Shown here: positions 34,775-42,431 of the stretch, piece by piece | How the letters are laid out: each line of letters opens with the position of its first letter | How positions within the stretch are numbered: position 1 is the stretch's first letter | NCBI GenBank assembly: GCA_910584375.1 | Contig: CAJUAH010000002.1 | Span: 186,001 to 250,000 of the forward strand | DNA: 64,000 bases | Origin: an uncultured Acetatifactor sp. | GTDB taxonomy: Bacteria > Bacillota > Clostridia > Lachnospirales > Lachnospiraceae | Direction: 5' to 3' | Made by a program: the position numbers and the translations under genes | The notes under the pieces: model-generated | The model's input: the letters and a program-made list of their open reading frames with translations, nothing else | What the model was told of the DNA's origin: nothing | The model's database searches: none

Positions 34775-36013
34775 CTACCTGGCCATAACCGGCTCCAGAG
34801 CGCTCAAAGCCTCCTCCTCCAGTCCCCTGCACCTTTGCAGTATACCGATGTATGCCTGTCGCTGGGAAGTGGCCTCTTCCACAGTAGAGGGCGTCTTTGG
34901 CAGGATCTCATGCAGACACTTTTCACAGATGGCCAGCATTTCCTCATACTTGGATATGGCTGTCAAAAATGCTCTTTCCTCCACATTCTCCAGCGTATGC
35001 ATACAGAGTTCAAGAAACTCTTTGATGCGGAGCTTGCCCTCATAATGTATGAAAATATGAGGAAACATACACTCAATGGTCGCAAGCTCCCGCCGGTTTT
35101 CCTCTCTGAGTTCCTCGCACCAATTATCATATATGACCAGGCCGTATCCCACAAGCGGCTCGTCAAACCGATGAACCGTATTGCTTAAAAGAGAATACCC
35201 TTTTTCCAGGGCCTCCCTGCATTTATCCGCCACAGAATCGATTTTCTGACCAGGCTTTATAAGCAGCAACTCCGCATTGCGCTCATACCACTGGGAAAAG
35301 CTTTGCAGCTGTCCAAAAGACATGACGGAGTTCTTGTCGTCATCACCGTCCAGAAAAGAAATGCCTTTCAGCACTTTTCCCCGGTGGGAAAATCCCGTCG
35401 CCAGTATCATATCGGCGTATTCTTCCGGAAGAACGACCACCGGATATCCGCTGGAGATATTGTCCACCGCCAGAGCAATATATTCTTCTTCCGAGCAGTC
35501 CCTCCTGCTGTGCGTCTCCCCGGTAAGTCCGTATACGCCGAGACAGTTTTGCCACGCCGCGTCAGTCTCTCCCCAGGAATACCCGAAACAGATACCGGAA
35601 AAAGCACCCTGGAGAATATATTCGGCGTCGTCGTTGATCTGCCGATTCATGGAATCCCTGCGCTTTTCAAGGCCCATAAACAGCTTGAGGGCCGAGAGAA
35701 CGGCAGGTTTCCCCATACTGCGAGGCCATCTTCTGCCGGCAAAATCTCCGATAGGAGCATAGGGCAGCAGTATCTGTTCAAAATTGGCATTGGCTGCGGG
35801 CGGGACGTTGGGAAAGAGAATCCCGTCAACGGTGCAGTTAAACAGCTTTGCCAATTCCACCAGAACGGACAGTTCCGGCATCGTATGTCCATTCTCCCAC
35901 TTGCTGACCGCCTGAGGGCTGATACACAGCCGCCCGGCCACATCTTCCTGGGTCAGTCCCCTGTTTTTTCTCAGTCGTGCAATCTGTTCTCCAGTTTTAA
36001 CATTGTCTAACAT
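34775..36013 (-). CDS. XRE regulator with large BtrH-like C-terminal domain
   Basis: 412 residues from the ATG after AAAGGAGGACTGAAT. Residues 5-62 are an XRE domain (LTQEDVAGRLCISPQAVSKWENG). The remainder has GICFGYSWGETDAAWQNCLGV at about 140-160 and YPVVVLPEEYADMILATG, a pattern that recalls the BtrH/DUF4872 Cys-acyltransferase fold, followed by a helical C-terminus. I am not certain of the second assignment. If correct, this is a regulator fused to a sensor or enzyme that acts on an acyl or peptide compound. It has its own promoter. Confidence 0.78.
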   Translation of the reverse strand: MLDNVKTGEQIARLRKNRGLTQEDVAGRLCISPQAVSKWENGHTMPELSVLVELAKLFNCTVDGILFPNVPPAANANFEQILLPYAPIGDFAGRRWPRSMGKPAVLSALKLFMGLEKRRDSMNRQINDDAEYILQGAFSGICFGYSWGETDAAWQNCLGVYGLTGETHSRRDCSEEEYIALAVDNISSGYPVVVLPEEYADMILATGFSHRGKVLKGISFLDGDDDKNSVMSFGQLQSFSQWYERNAELLLIKPGQKIDSVADKCREALEKGYSLLSNTVHRFDEPLVGYGLVIYDNWCEELREENRRELATIECMFPHIFIHYEGKLRIKEFLELCMHTLENVEERAFLTAISKYEEMLAICEKCLHEILPKTPSTVEEATSQRQAYIGILQRCRGLEEEALSALEPVMAR

Positions 36014-36041
36014 ATTCAGTCCTCCTTTTTTTGATACTACC

Positions 36042-36070
36042 ATTGTACGTATGTAGAACTGACTAAACAA
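36042..36070 (-). promoter_or_regulatory. Promoter of the XRE/BtrH-like gene
   Basis: Minus strand -35 TTGTTT (36065-36070), 17-bp spacer, -10 TACAAT (36042-36047). The alternating ACATACGTAC inside the spacer could serve as an operator for autoregulation. Confidence 0.6.
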
Positions 36071-36102
36071 TACCCCGGAAGTTTAACGGCAAAGCCCAGA
36101 AC

Positions 36103-36681
36103 TCAACCTGCGGTTAAGTCGGTCACAAAATCTTCCAACACCCGCTCTCTGTTCCGAGCCGTCTCATAATATGGAATATCGCAGCCCTCGCATTGCTCCT
36201 TAAATATTTTGCTGATCTCCACTATTTCCTCGCAATCCTTATAGTTATCTTCCTCCGAGTGATAATATGTATAATCTCTGGGGGTATCATACCGTTTCAG
36301 AATCTCATATCTCTCCTGGGGGGTAATATCGGATGTGATAAAATAGTAAATATCGCAGATCCCGCTGTCTATATACTTCCTGTAATCCCGGGGCAATAGC
36401 TGGAATATGTCGATCACCATGCCATAATCGCATTCGTCGTATTCCCCGCTGTCCATCATGGCTCTGATAAACGGTGCCATCCTGGAGCTGATATATTCCA
36501 GATTGTCCCGGGTTTCTACCGCCGCCTCTGTGTCAATCCCTGTCTCCGGAAATGCTTTTTCAATCCCCGCGATAACACAGTCCATACTGATATGCTGATA
36601 TCCGAACCGTTTCGCTATCATCTGCGAAACCGTGCTTTTTCCTGCCCGGGGTACCCCGGCTATGATTATGTGTTTTTTCAT
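36103..36681 (-). CDS. P-loop kinase-like ATPase
   Basis: 192 residues. Walker A GVPRAGKST is at 9-17 and a nucleotide-kinase style layout follows (YQHISMDCVIAGIEKAFPE, then a lid-like DITPQERYEILKRYD). It resembles small AAA/zeta-like or shikimate-kinase-like proteins that phosphorylate small molecules. There is no second-motif signature to choose a substrate. The start follows GGAGAAT. Confidence 0.8.
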   Translation of the reverse strand: MKKHIIIAGVPRAGKSTVSQMIAKRFGYQHISMDCVIAGIEKAFPETGIDTEAAVETRDNLEYISSRMAPFIRAMMDSGEYDECDYGMVIDIFQLLPRDYRKYIDSGICDIYYFITSDITPQERYEILKRYDTPRDYTYYHSEEDNYKDCEEIVEISKIFKEQCEGCDIPYYETARNRERVLEDFVTDLTAG

Positions 36682-36882
36682 ATTCTCCTCGATCCTTACT
36701 TACATATTGCTGCCCGGAAACTTGTCTCTCTGAATCCGCCGCTTGCCGTCTATTCCGTCCCTGCTGTCAATGAAACGCTCTGTTTGCGCATAAAAAATTT
36801 CCCCTGACATATACTGTCTTATGAAACACTGCTTTCAGTATACGTGGTATCGCGAAAATATGCGGTACATATGAGGAGTATC

Positions 36883-37386
36883 ATGCAACCTATCAGGAAA
36901 TATACGATCATCGGGACAATATGTGTTCTTCTGGCAGGAACACTGGCCCACTTTCTGTACGAATGGTCCGGCAGCAATTATATAGTGGGACTTTTCACAC
37001 CGGTCAGCGAATCCGTCTGGGAACATATGAAACTGGTGTTTTTCCCCATGCTGCTGTACGGGCTGTTTATGATCTACCGATTCAAGGAAGACTGTCCCTG
37101 TATTACCTCTGCGCTCTGTATGGGGATACTGGCCGGCACATTGCTGATCCCGGTACTGTTCTATGTCTATACCGGGATACTGGGAAAAGATATTTTTATC
37201 CTGGATATTGGGATCTTTATTGTAAGTGTACTGACTGCCTTCCTGATTTTCTATAAGTTCACGGTATCCTGTAAACTGGAGTCGCATACTTTTTTGCTGT
37301 GCGTATTGGTATGCGTTCTGTTTGTCTGCTTTATGGCGTTCACCTATTACCCGCCGGATGCAGAACTCTTTGCAGTGCCTGACTAA
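36883..37386 (+). CDS. DUF6512 family integral membrane protein
   Basis: 167 residues with five hydrophobic helices and the family block LAHFLYEWSGSNYIVGLFTPVSESVWEHMKL, which has conserved His, Glu and Trp at the membrane interface. Function unknown. The ATG at 36883 follows GAGGAGTATC; the ATG 12 bp earlier lies inside that Shine-Dalgarno stretch. It is one of only three plus-strand genes in the window. Its 3' end overlaps the convergent HAD gene by 47 bp. Confidence 0.83.
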   Translation: MQPIRKYTIIGTICVLLAGTLAHFLYEWSGSNYIVGLFTPVSESVWEHMKLVFFPMLLYGLFMIYRFKEDCPCITSALCMGILAGTLLIPVLFYVYTGILGKDIFILDIGIFIVSVLTAFLIFYKFTVSCKLESHTFLLCVLVCVLFVCFMAFTYYPPDAELFAVPD

Positions 37387-38155
37387 GCGTTTCTCCGGTG
37401 AATAAAAGGTTCCTCTCTATATAGCGCGCCACACCGTCCTGATCGTTGCTGTCCGCCACGATATCCGCCGCGTCCAGAACCTCCCCTATGGCGTTGGAGA
37501 CAGCCACGCCCAGGCCGCAGTTATTTATCGGCTCTATGTCATCGTTGTCGTCGCCAAAATAAACGGTTTCTCCGGGATCGACGCCCGCCCACCGAAGCAT
37601 GGTTCTGATGCCGTTCCACTTTGTAGCGGCGGTGCTCATGATCTGAATCAGTTTTCCATCCGCCACCGTCATATAGGTATCCGGCCTCAACGCCCTTTCC
37701 ACTTCCGGCTGTATCACACCCACCGTGCCCCCCTCCCTGCTCAGCAGGATCTTATAAATGACGCTTTGCGTGGGCAGGGCGGGAAAGCCCTCAAACACGA
37801 CGGCATTCCATTCAGGAATGGGAACATTGGAAAAGATGCCCTCCCCCGTCTCCAGAGACAGCGTCACACGGGGCATAGCGGTCACTTCTCTCAAAATGGC
37901 CTCCGCGCTGCGAGGCGAAATGCCGTTTTCCTCCGCGCCGCCGGGTAAAAGGATCCTTGCGCCGTTCAAAGTCGTCACCGCGTCGAATCCGATCTGCCTC
38001 TGATATTCTGTGACGGCTCTCTCCGGGCGGGCTGTGGCCGCCATGAGGAATATACCCCTCTCCCGGCATCTCTTTAAGACCCCGCATGTGTATTCCGACA
38101 CGGATTTGTCCGTGCGCAGCAGGGTTCTGTCCAAATCAGTGATAATCGCTTTCAT
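37340..38155 (-). CDS. HAD-superfamily Cof-type phosphatase
   Basis: 271 residues. Motif I is DLDRTLL with nucleophile Asp7 and Asp9, motif II lies in LMAATARP, and motif IV is FGDDNDDIEPI, followed by GVAVSNAIGEVLDAAD. This is the Cof/type-IIB group, which dephosphorylates sugar phosphates and flavin mononucleotide. Start MKAIITD chosen because Asp7 must lie close to the N-terminus; GGGAGACTGTGGC precedes it. The 3' end overlaps the DUF6512 gene tail-to-tail. Confidence 0.9.
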   Translation of the reverse strand: MKAIITDLDRTLLRTDKSVSEYTCGVLKRCRERGIFLMAATARPERAVTEYQRQIGFDAVTTLNGARILLPGGAEENGISPRSAEAILREVTAMPRVTLSLETGEGIFSNVPIPEWNAVVFEGFPALPTQSVIYKILLSREGGTVGVIQPEVERALRPDTYMTVADGKLIQIMSTAATKWNGIRTMLRWAGVDPGETVYFGDDNDDIEPINNCGLGVAVSNAIGEVLDAADIVADSNDQDGVARYIERNLLFTGETLSQALQRVLHPAGNR

Positions 38156-38235
38156 GCCACAGTCTCCCATTTGTATACATAGTCGTCCATATGCAGATAG
38201 GGCAGAACGCATAAAACGCAAGAATCTGCTGCCCC

Positions 38236-38658
38236 TTATATCTTTTTATCAAACAAAGACACGTCGCTGCTGTCCGCCATATTTACAAAGGCGTACTTAT
38301 CGTTATGGGGAAACAACATTTCCATATAGAGATTGCCCAGCAGGCTCTTTACCGTGTCCGTGTCGATATCCGCCACCGGAAATTCTTCGATTTCCAGACG
38401 TTTGAGATTCTCCAGGATCTTTTCGATGCTCTGCCACTCGTAAGACTCCTGTTCCGGAGCCGGGGCGTACTCCAAGATCTCCGAAGTATCCGGTTCCATA
38501 ATGGACTTGATCTCAGGAATCTTATATACGATATTTTTGCAGGTCTTTTCAAAACACTCCGGGTCATACTTGGCCAGATAGCCCAGATCGTCCATAGTCA
38601 GCGTTCTCTTATTGTGTATCTTAAGATAAATATTGATCAGACGAGTATCCTTTGCCAT
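38236..38658 (-). CDS. Hypothetical protein, 140 residues
   Basis: Starts MAKDTRLINIYLKIHNKRTLTMDDLGYLAKY after GGGAGGGAAACT. Helical, soluble, acidic; no family recognised. The N-terminal ~40 residues resemble a small helix-turn-helix or adaptor module. It lies 80 bp from the HAD gene. The 241 bp upstream (38659-38899) hold no gene or motif I can name. Confidence 0.65.
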   Translation of the reverse strand: MAKDTRLINIYLKIHNKRTLTMDDLGYLAKYDPECFEKTCKNIVYKIPEIKSIMEPDTSEILEYAPAPEQESYEWQSIEKILENLKRLEIEEFPVADIDTDTVKSLLGNLYMEMLFPHNDKYAFVNMADSSDVSLFDKKI

Positions 38659-38899
38659 AGTTTCCCTCCCTGACGCTGCCAGGCCATCCGGGCATGTTAG
38701 CGACGGTTCTGTCACAATAGATTTCGGCATAATATTTTGTTTTTTTATATGCGATCCTCCGGTTCATCTATATTTTGATGGGCATATCATATCTCCCATG
38801 GCGCGTCTTTACCGCTTACCCGAACTGTGGGCGCTACGTGACAGGTCCTGCCTGACCCGGGGCGCTCTCCAACCTCCGCCGCGCATCTGCGTCTGAAAA

Positions 38900-39760
38900 T
38901 CATTCCGGTCTTTTGCGGAAAAACACCTGCAGAGCATGGTAGAGATCCAACTGCCAGGCTTTCATATCGTGAACTCCTCCGGGAATGGTATAAAAGTCGT
39001 AGTTTTTGCCGGGAATCAGCTGGGGACACCGGGGCAGCGCCCTGTCCATAATCTCCCGATGCTCCGCATAGGCGATGTCCTGATCGCCGTTACAGCAGAA
39101 CAGATAATCCAGCTTAAGTCCCCTGCGCTCCCCTTCCGCCAGCGCGCTGACGATGCGCTCCACCTCCGCGTCCCGGTCGCCCTTGGGGCCGCAGCACCCG
39201 GAAAACGGGCCATACCAGGAGAACAGGTCAAAATTGTTGTACAGGGCGGCCCGGTAGGTGGTCATAGAGCCCAGGGACAGCCCCGCAAACGCCCTGTGCG
39301 AGCGCGTTCTGACCAGTCCCTCCTCGCTGACGTCTCCCCGGGCATGGGTGGCAAATGCCGATTCCACGGCGGGGATCAGATCCCGGCGCAGCTCATGGCA
39401 GAAGTGTTCGGTGATGTATTCGGCATTCCTGTCCTCATCCTCCCCCCGGTAATAGGTGGGGGTTACAATGATACAGGGGGGGCAGATCTGCCGCTCCATC
39501 ATATTGTCCAGCATAAAGACCGTGTCGGGAAACGTCTTTAACCACCAGTCCTCGTTCACCCCGCCCCCATGGAGCAGATACAGGATATCGTACTGTTTCC
39601 CCTCATCGTATCCCCAGGGAAGATACACCCACGCGCCCTTGCGCAGCGGGCGGCTCTCCTTTTCACCGTAGGTCTGGGTATCGTACATAAACCGTCTCAC
39701 TTCCCCGCGGCGATCGGTCTCCCGCATCATATCCTCCGGCATCTCATAAATATACTCCAT
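38900..39760 (-). CDS. Esterase of the CE1/feruloyl-esterase type
   Basis: 286 residues, alpha/beta hydrolase fold. The nucleophile elbow is AGLSLGS (about 166-172), with LLHGGGVNEDWW forming the oxyanion region and GGVHDMKAW holding the catalytic His. LPWGYDEGKQYDILYLLHGGG is typical of esterases attached to xylanases. No signal peptide, so it would act on imported oligosaccharides (acetyl or feruloyl esters). No glycoside hydrolase is adjacent. Start follows AAAAGGAGGAGCAGAGC. Confidence 0.87.
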   Translation of the reverse strand: MEYIYEMPEDMMRETDRRGEVRRFMYDTQTYGEKESRPLRKGAWVYLPWGYDEGKQYDILYLLHGGGVNEDWWLKTFPDTVFMLDNMMERQICPPCIIVTPTYYRGEDEDRNAEYITEHFCHELRRDLIPAVESAFATHARGDVSEEGLVRTRSHRAFAGLSLGSMTTYRAALYNNFDLFSWYGPFSGCCGPKGDRDAEVERIVSALAEGERRGLKLDYLFCCNGDQDIAYAEHREIMDRALPRCPQLIPGKNYDFYTIPGGVHDMKAWQLDLYHALQVFFRKRPE

Positions 39761-39850
39761 GCTCTGCTCCTCCTTTTCCGATTCTTACTTTTAATCAGTC
39801 AATTGTGAAACTGTCTTCTGCCCGTCCTGTCAGATCGCCGTAAAAATATA

Positions 39851-41344
39851 TTATGCCTTCACGGTAAAGATCGGCTCCATCCGAGCCACCGGCGCGGCCA
39901 TTCCGTGGGCCGCGATCGCCCGGATCACTTCGTCGATATCCTTGTAGGCATAGGGCGCCTCCGCCCGGATCGACTCTTCCCATTTTTTCAATATGTCTTT
40001 TCTGCCCTTTAAGTCGTTGCGATCCGGGTCAATGGGCGTAATGATGTGAAAACGCTCCATAAACCGGCGAAACGCCTCGTCGTTGCCCCTGATCGCGTCC
40101 CCCCGGGATTTCTGCCGCCCGGCCCCATGGCTGGCGCTCCACAGGCAGTCGGGATTCCCCAGACCGCGGAGCAGATAGCTGGAACTGCCCATGGAACCGG
40201 GGATCATCACCGGTTCGCCGTAACAGGCAAACTCCGTGTCCGTCATCTCCTCGCAGCCCCCGGCGCAGCAGGCCCCTTTCCGGTGCAGATAATACTTTTC
40301 CGCGCCGATCTGTTTTTTCCAGATAAAATTATGGGGTGCGTCATAGAGCAACTCCATCCCGCACGCCCCCAGCACCCGGGTCATGGCGTCCTGGATCATA
40401 AAGCCCAAAAACAGACGGTTGGCAAAACCGAAATTGGCCGCATTCCCTGCGGCGGACCAGAAACGTTCCCAGGGGCCCCCGTCCCTCTCCAGTATGAGAT
40501 AAATCTTATTCTCCGGATGGGCCAGCCCCCCCGGGTAGACCTCCTGACAGATCTTGCGGCCCAGCAGCCCGCTGTGATGTCCTATAGTCAGGGAACCCGA
40601 ATGCAGCATCACCGCCACGGCTCCCTTTTTGATATTCCATGCGTTGGCAGTCTGCCCGTCATAGATCTCGGCGACCCGCTGCACCTCCAGAAAATGGTTG
40701 CCGCCTCCGACGGTTCCGATCTGGTCGTCATAGCTTAACTGTCCGTATTCGCCGATAAAATCCTCCAGCCCCTCCGCATCCGCGGTCTGCAGACTCCCTC
40801 TGAACACGGTGCGGCGCAGCCATTTTTCCTGCTCCTCGGACCGATAATACCGCCACAGACCGCTCTTTTGACTGTCCTGATATGTTTCCAGCAGCCCTTC
40901 CAGGCCATAGCGGAGCAAAGCCTCCCGCTGCCGCCCCGTCATAGGAATCTGCCTGCCGCCCTCAAAAAAGATATGACGGATCTCCCCGGTCAGTTCGGGC
41001 AGTCTGTCCAGCACACGCTCCTCTGACAGATCCGTAGTATAAAAGCGCATGCCGCAGTTGATATCATTTCCCATAGCCTGGGGAACCGCAAAACCCTTTG
41101 TGAGCATCACGGTTCCGATGGGGATGCCTGCGCCCTTGTGAAAATCCGGCGTTAGAATGATTTTCTCAATCCGGGGCTCTCCCCTCTGAAAAAAATCCGG
41201 CAGCGCCGCCAACTGCGCCACAGTCTCCTCCAATGCCGTCATCCGGTGCAGCTCCTCCACAGCGTTTTTATCCGGCAGGGAGCCCTCCGGCAGATAACAG
41301 GATATCCTGTTTTTCCTGTCTTTAAATTCTATCGTATGTAACAT
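39851..41344 (-). CDS. rtcB: RNA-splicing ligase RtcB
   Basis: 497 residues. Joins RNA 2',3'-cyclic phosphate to 5'-OH ends through a guanylylated His. Present are GNDINCGMRF with metal ligands Asp94 and Cys97, GGGNHFLEVQ, VMLHSGSLTIGHHSG, GSMGSSSYLLRG and SHGAGRQKSR, which carries the guanylylated His of the family. The start MLHTIEF follows GGAAGAGTGCT; upstream residues would extend into a Uma2 remnant. The archease and RtcR partners seen elsewhere are not adjacent. It may repair tRNAs or mRNAs cut by ribotoxins. Confidence 0.94.
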   Translation of the reverse strand: MLHTIEFKDRKNRISCYLPEGSLPDKNAVEELHRMTALEETVAQLAALPDFFQRGEPRIEKIILTPDFHKGAGIPIGTVMLTKGFAVPQAMGNDINCGMRFYTTDLSEERVLDRLPELTGEIRHIFFEGGRQIPMTGRQREALLRYGLEGLLETYQDSQKSGLWRYYRSEEQEKWLRRTVFRGSLQTADAEGLEDFIGEYGQLSYDDQIGTVGGGNHFLEVQRVAEIYDGQTANAWNIKKGAVAVMLHSGSLTIGHHSGLLGRKICQEVYPGGLAHPENKIYLILERDGGPWERFWSAAGNAANFGFANRLFLGFMIQDAMTRVLGACGMELLYDAPHNFIWKKQIGAEKYYLHRKGACCAGGCEEMTDTEFACYGEPVMIPGSMGSSSYLLRGLGNPDCLWSASHGAGRQKSRGDAIRGNDEAFRRFMERFHIITPIDPDRNDLKGRKDILKKWEESIRAEAPYAYKDIDEVIRAIAAHGMAAPVARMEPIFTVKA

Positions 41345-41663
41345 AGCACTCTTCCTTTCACTTTTCCCTGCGGAGCCACCACCCAGTACTCTTCTACCCC
41401 CACTTTTCATAGATATCTTTTTTCTCTGATCTATCTCTCCTGGCAGTAGACTGGCTCACTGTCTCGGCAATAAACTTGGGAACTCCGCTGTATGCGCCGC
41501 TTTTCAGATGTCTGCGGTCACAGACCACCATAATATCCGGACACAGATAATCGTCGTTCACGTCAGGCTGATACCTGTAATCCAGATTCTCCATAAATCC
41601 AAGGCCTAAACTGTTTTTCAACCCGGTTTTCCGGAAAATCCCCTTTTGCCCTCATGTCTTTTT
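41345..41663 (-). pseudogene. Uma2-family nuclease remnant, frameshifted and truncated
   Basis: The Uma2 core is recognisable: YLCPDIMVVCDRRHLKSG, then PKFIAETVSQSTARRDRSEKK and IYEKWG, but only ~75 residues remain in frame (41394-41621). The frame breaks at a run of five G; one more G would restore GVEEYWVVAPQGK, which matches the usual continuation. About 90 residues normally preceding PDIMVVCD are missing. The 3' end abuts the rtcB start. A strong promoter stands upstream, shared with the Rpn gene. Confidence 0.75.
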
Positions 41664-41665
41664 CT

Positions 41666-41694
41666 ATTATACACAACTGTCCGGTAAAATACAA
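41666..41694 (-). promoter_or_regulatory. Promoter upstream of the Uma2 remnant (shared block)
   Basis: Minus strand -35 TTGTAT (41689-41694), 17-bp spacer, -10 TATAAT (41666-41671). The surrounding 36 bp (41664-41699) match 47777-47812 upstream of the Rpn gene at 31 of 36 positions. It could drive rtcB as well. Confidence 0.7.
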
Positions 41695-41699
41695 TAAGC

Positions 41700-41739
41700 G
41701 TAGAACCGCTGTCTGTACTGTTTCCTTCAGCGGTTCTAC
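41700..41739 (-). terminator. 11-bp stem-loop after the pyroglutamyl peptidase-like gene
   Basis: GTAGAACCGCT (41700-41710) and AGCGGTTCTAC (41729-41739), 18-nt loop. It is about 25 bp past the stop of the minus-strand gene at 41765. The following TTATTGTATTTT is a weak U-rich tail and overlaps the next promoter. Confidence 0.55.
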
Positions 41740-41764
41740 ATGATATGTCATCCAAAATATATGT

Positions 41765-42361
41765 TTAAATGCGCCTGTAAAGATCCCCTATGGCAGCCTC
41801 CGATACTGCCACCCGGCAGCAGTTTTCCACCGCCTTGAGTACTTTGTCAAAAAAGCTGTCCATCTCCGTCATATTTTTACAAAACGGAATATGCACAAAA
41901 ATCATCTTTGTCTCCAACGCCTGATCACGGATACAGGCAAGCGCGTTCCAATACAGCGCATTGCAAAACGAGGTTCCGGCGTTATCGGAAATCCGAACCT
42001 CTAAGTCTTCCGCCTTGAGAGCATCCTGCAATTTTCCGTATGCGAAATCCGTGCGGATCATGCCGTCTCTGTTTCTGGCGACAGTTTCAAGGTATACTTT
42101 ATCCCGGATAACAGGTTTCTGCCCAAAGCTGAATACATACCTGTAGCTGCGCCGCCCGATCTCTGCAAAAAGGATCTGAGCGTCCAATACCTTGTCATTG
42201 GGCAGTATCAGCGACTTATAGACCGCTTTTTTTACAAGCAGTTCAGCGGATGTGCCCTCGAACCCGGTCAAGAGAATGTCCCCCTGCCAGTCCGCTGACC
42301 CCTGTACTTTTTTCACTGTATTACGGTCTGCCTCCCCGGACCCTGCAAGTAAAATGCCCAT
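41765..42361 (-). CDS. Pyroglutamyl-peptidase I-like (C15) protein, divergent
   Basis: 198 residues. The three catalytic positions of family C15 can be traced: Glu in KVYLETVARN, Cys in DNAGTSFCNALYW, and His in IFVHIPF. The N-terminal GFEPFG motif of true enzymes is reduced to LLTGFEGTS, so substrate preference may differ. It would remove N-terminal pyroglutamate from peptides in the cytoplasm. The ATG at 42361 follows GGAAAGGGAGTAACGATC; upstream in-frame residues lie in the acetyltransferase gene's tail region. Confidence 0.8.
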   Translation of the reverse strand: MGILLAGSGEADRNTVKKVQGSADWQGDILLTGFEGTSAELLVKKAVYKSLILPNDKVLDAQILFAEIGRRSYRYVFSFGQKPVIRDKVYLETVARNRDGMIRTDFAYGKLQDALKAEDLEVRISDNAGTSFCNALYWNALACIRDQALETKMIFVHIPFCKNMTEMDSFFDKVLKAVENCCRVAVSEAAIGDLYRRI

Positions 42362-42431
42362 GATCGTTACTCCCTTTCCGCGGCGATTCCTTTGTATCGC
42401 TGACACGCATGAAAATATCAATGCTAACAAT

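Noticed and set aside
38659..38899. 241-bp gap searched for a small gene or riboswitch
   Set aside because: No start with a ribosome binding site, conserved stem or family match was seen.
24136..41344. KptA, PARG-like and RtcB as one RNA-repair operon
   Set aside because: RtcB is 14 kb away among unrelated genes; only the KptA/PARG-like pair is adjacent.
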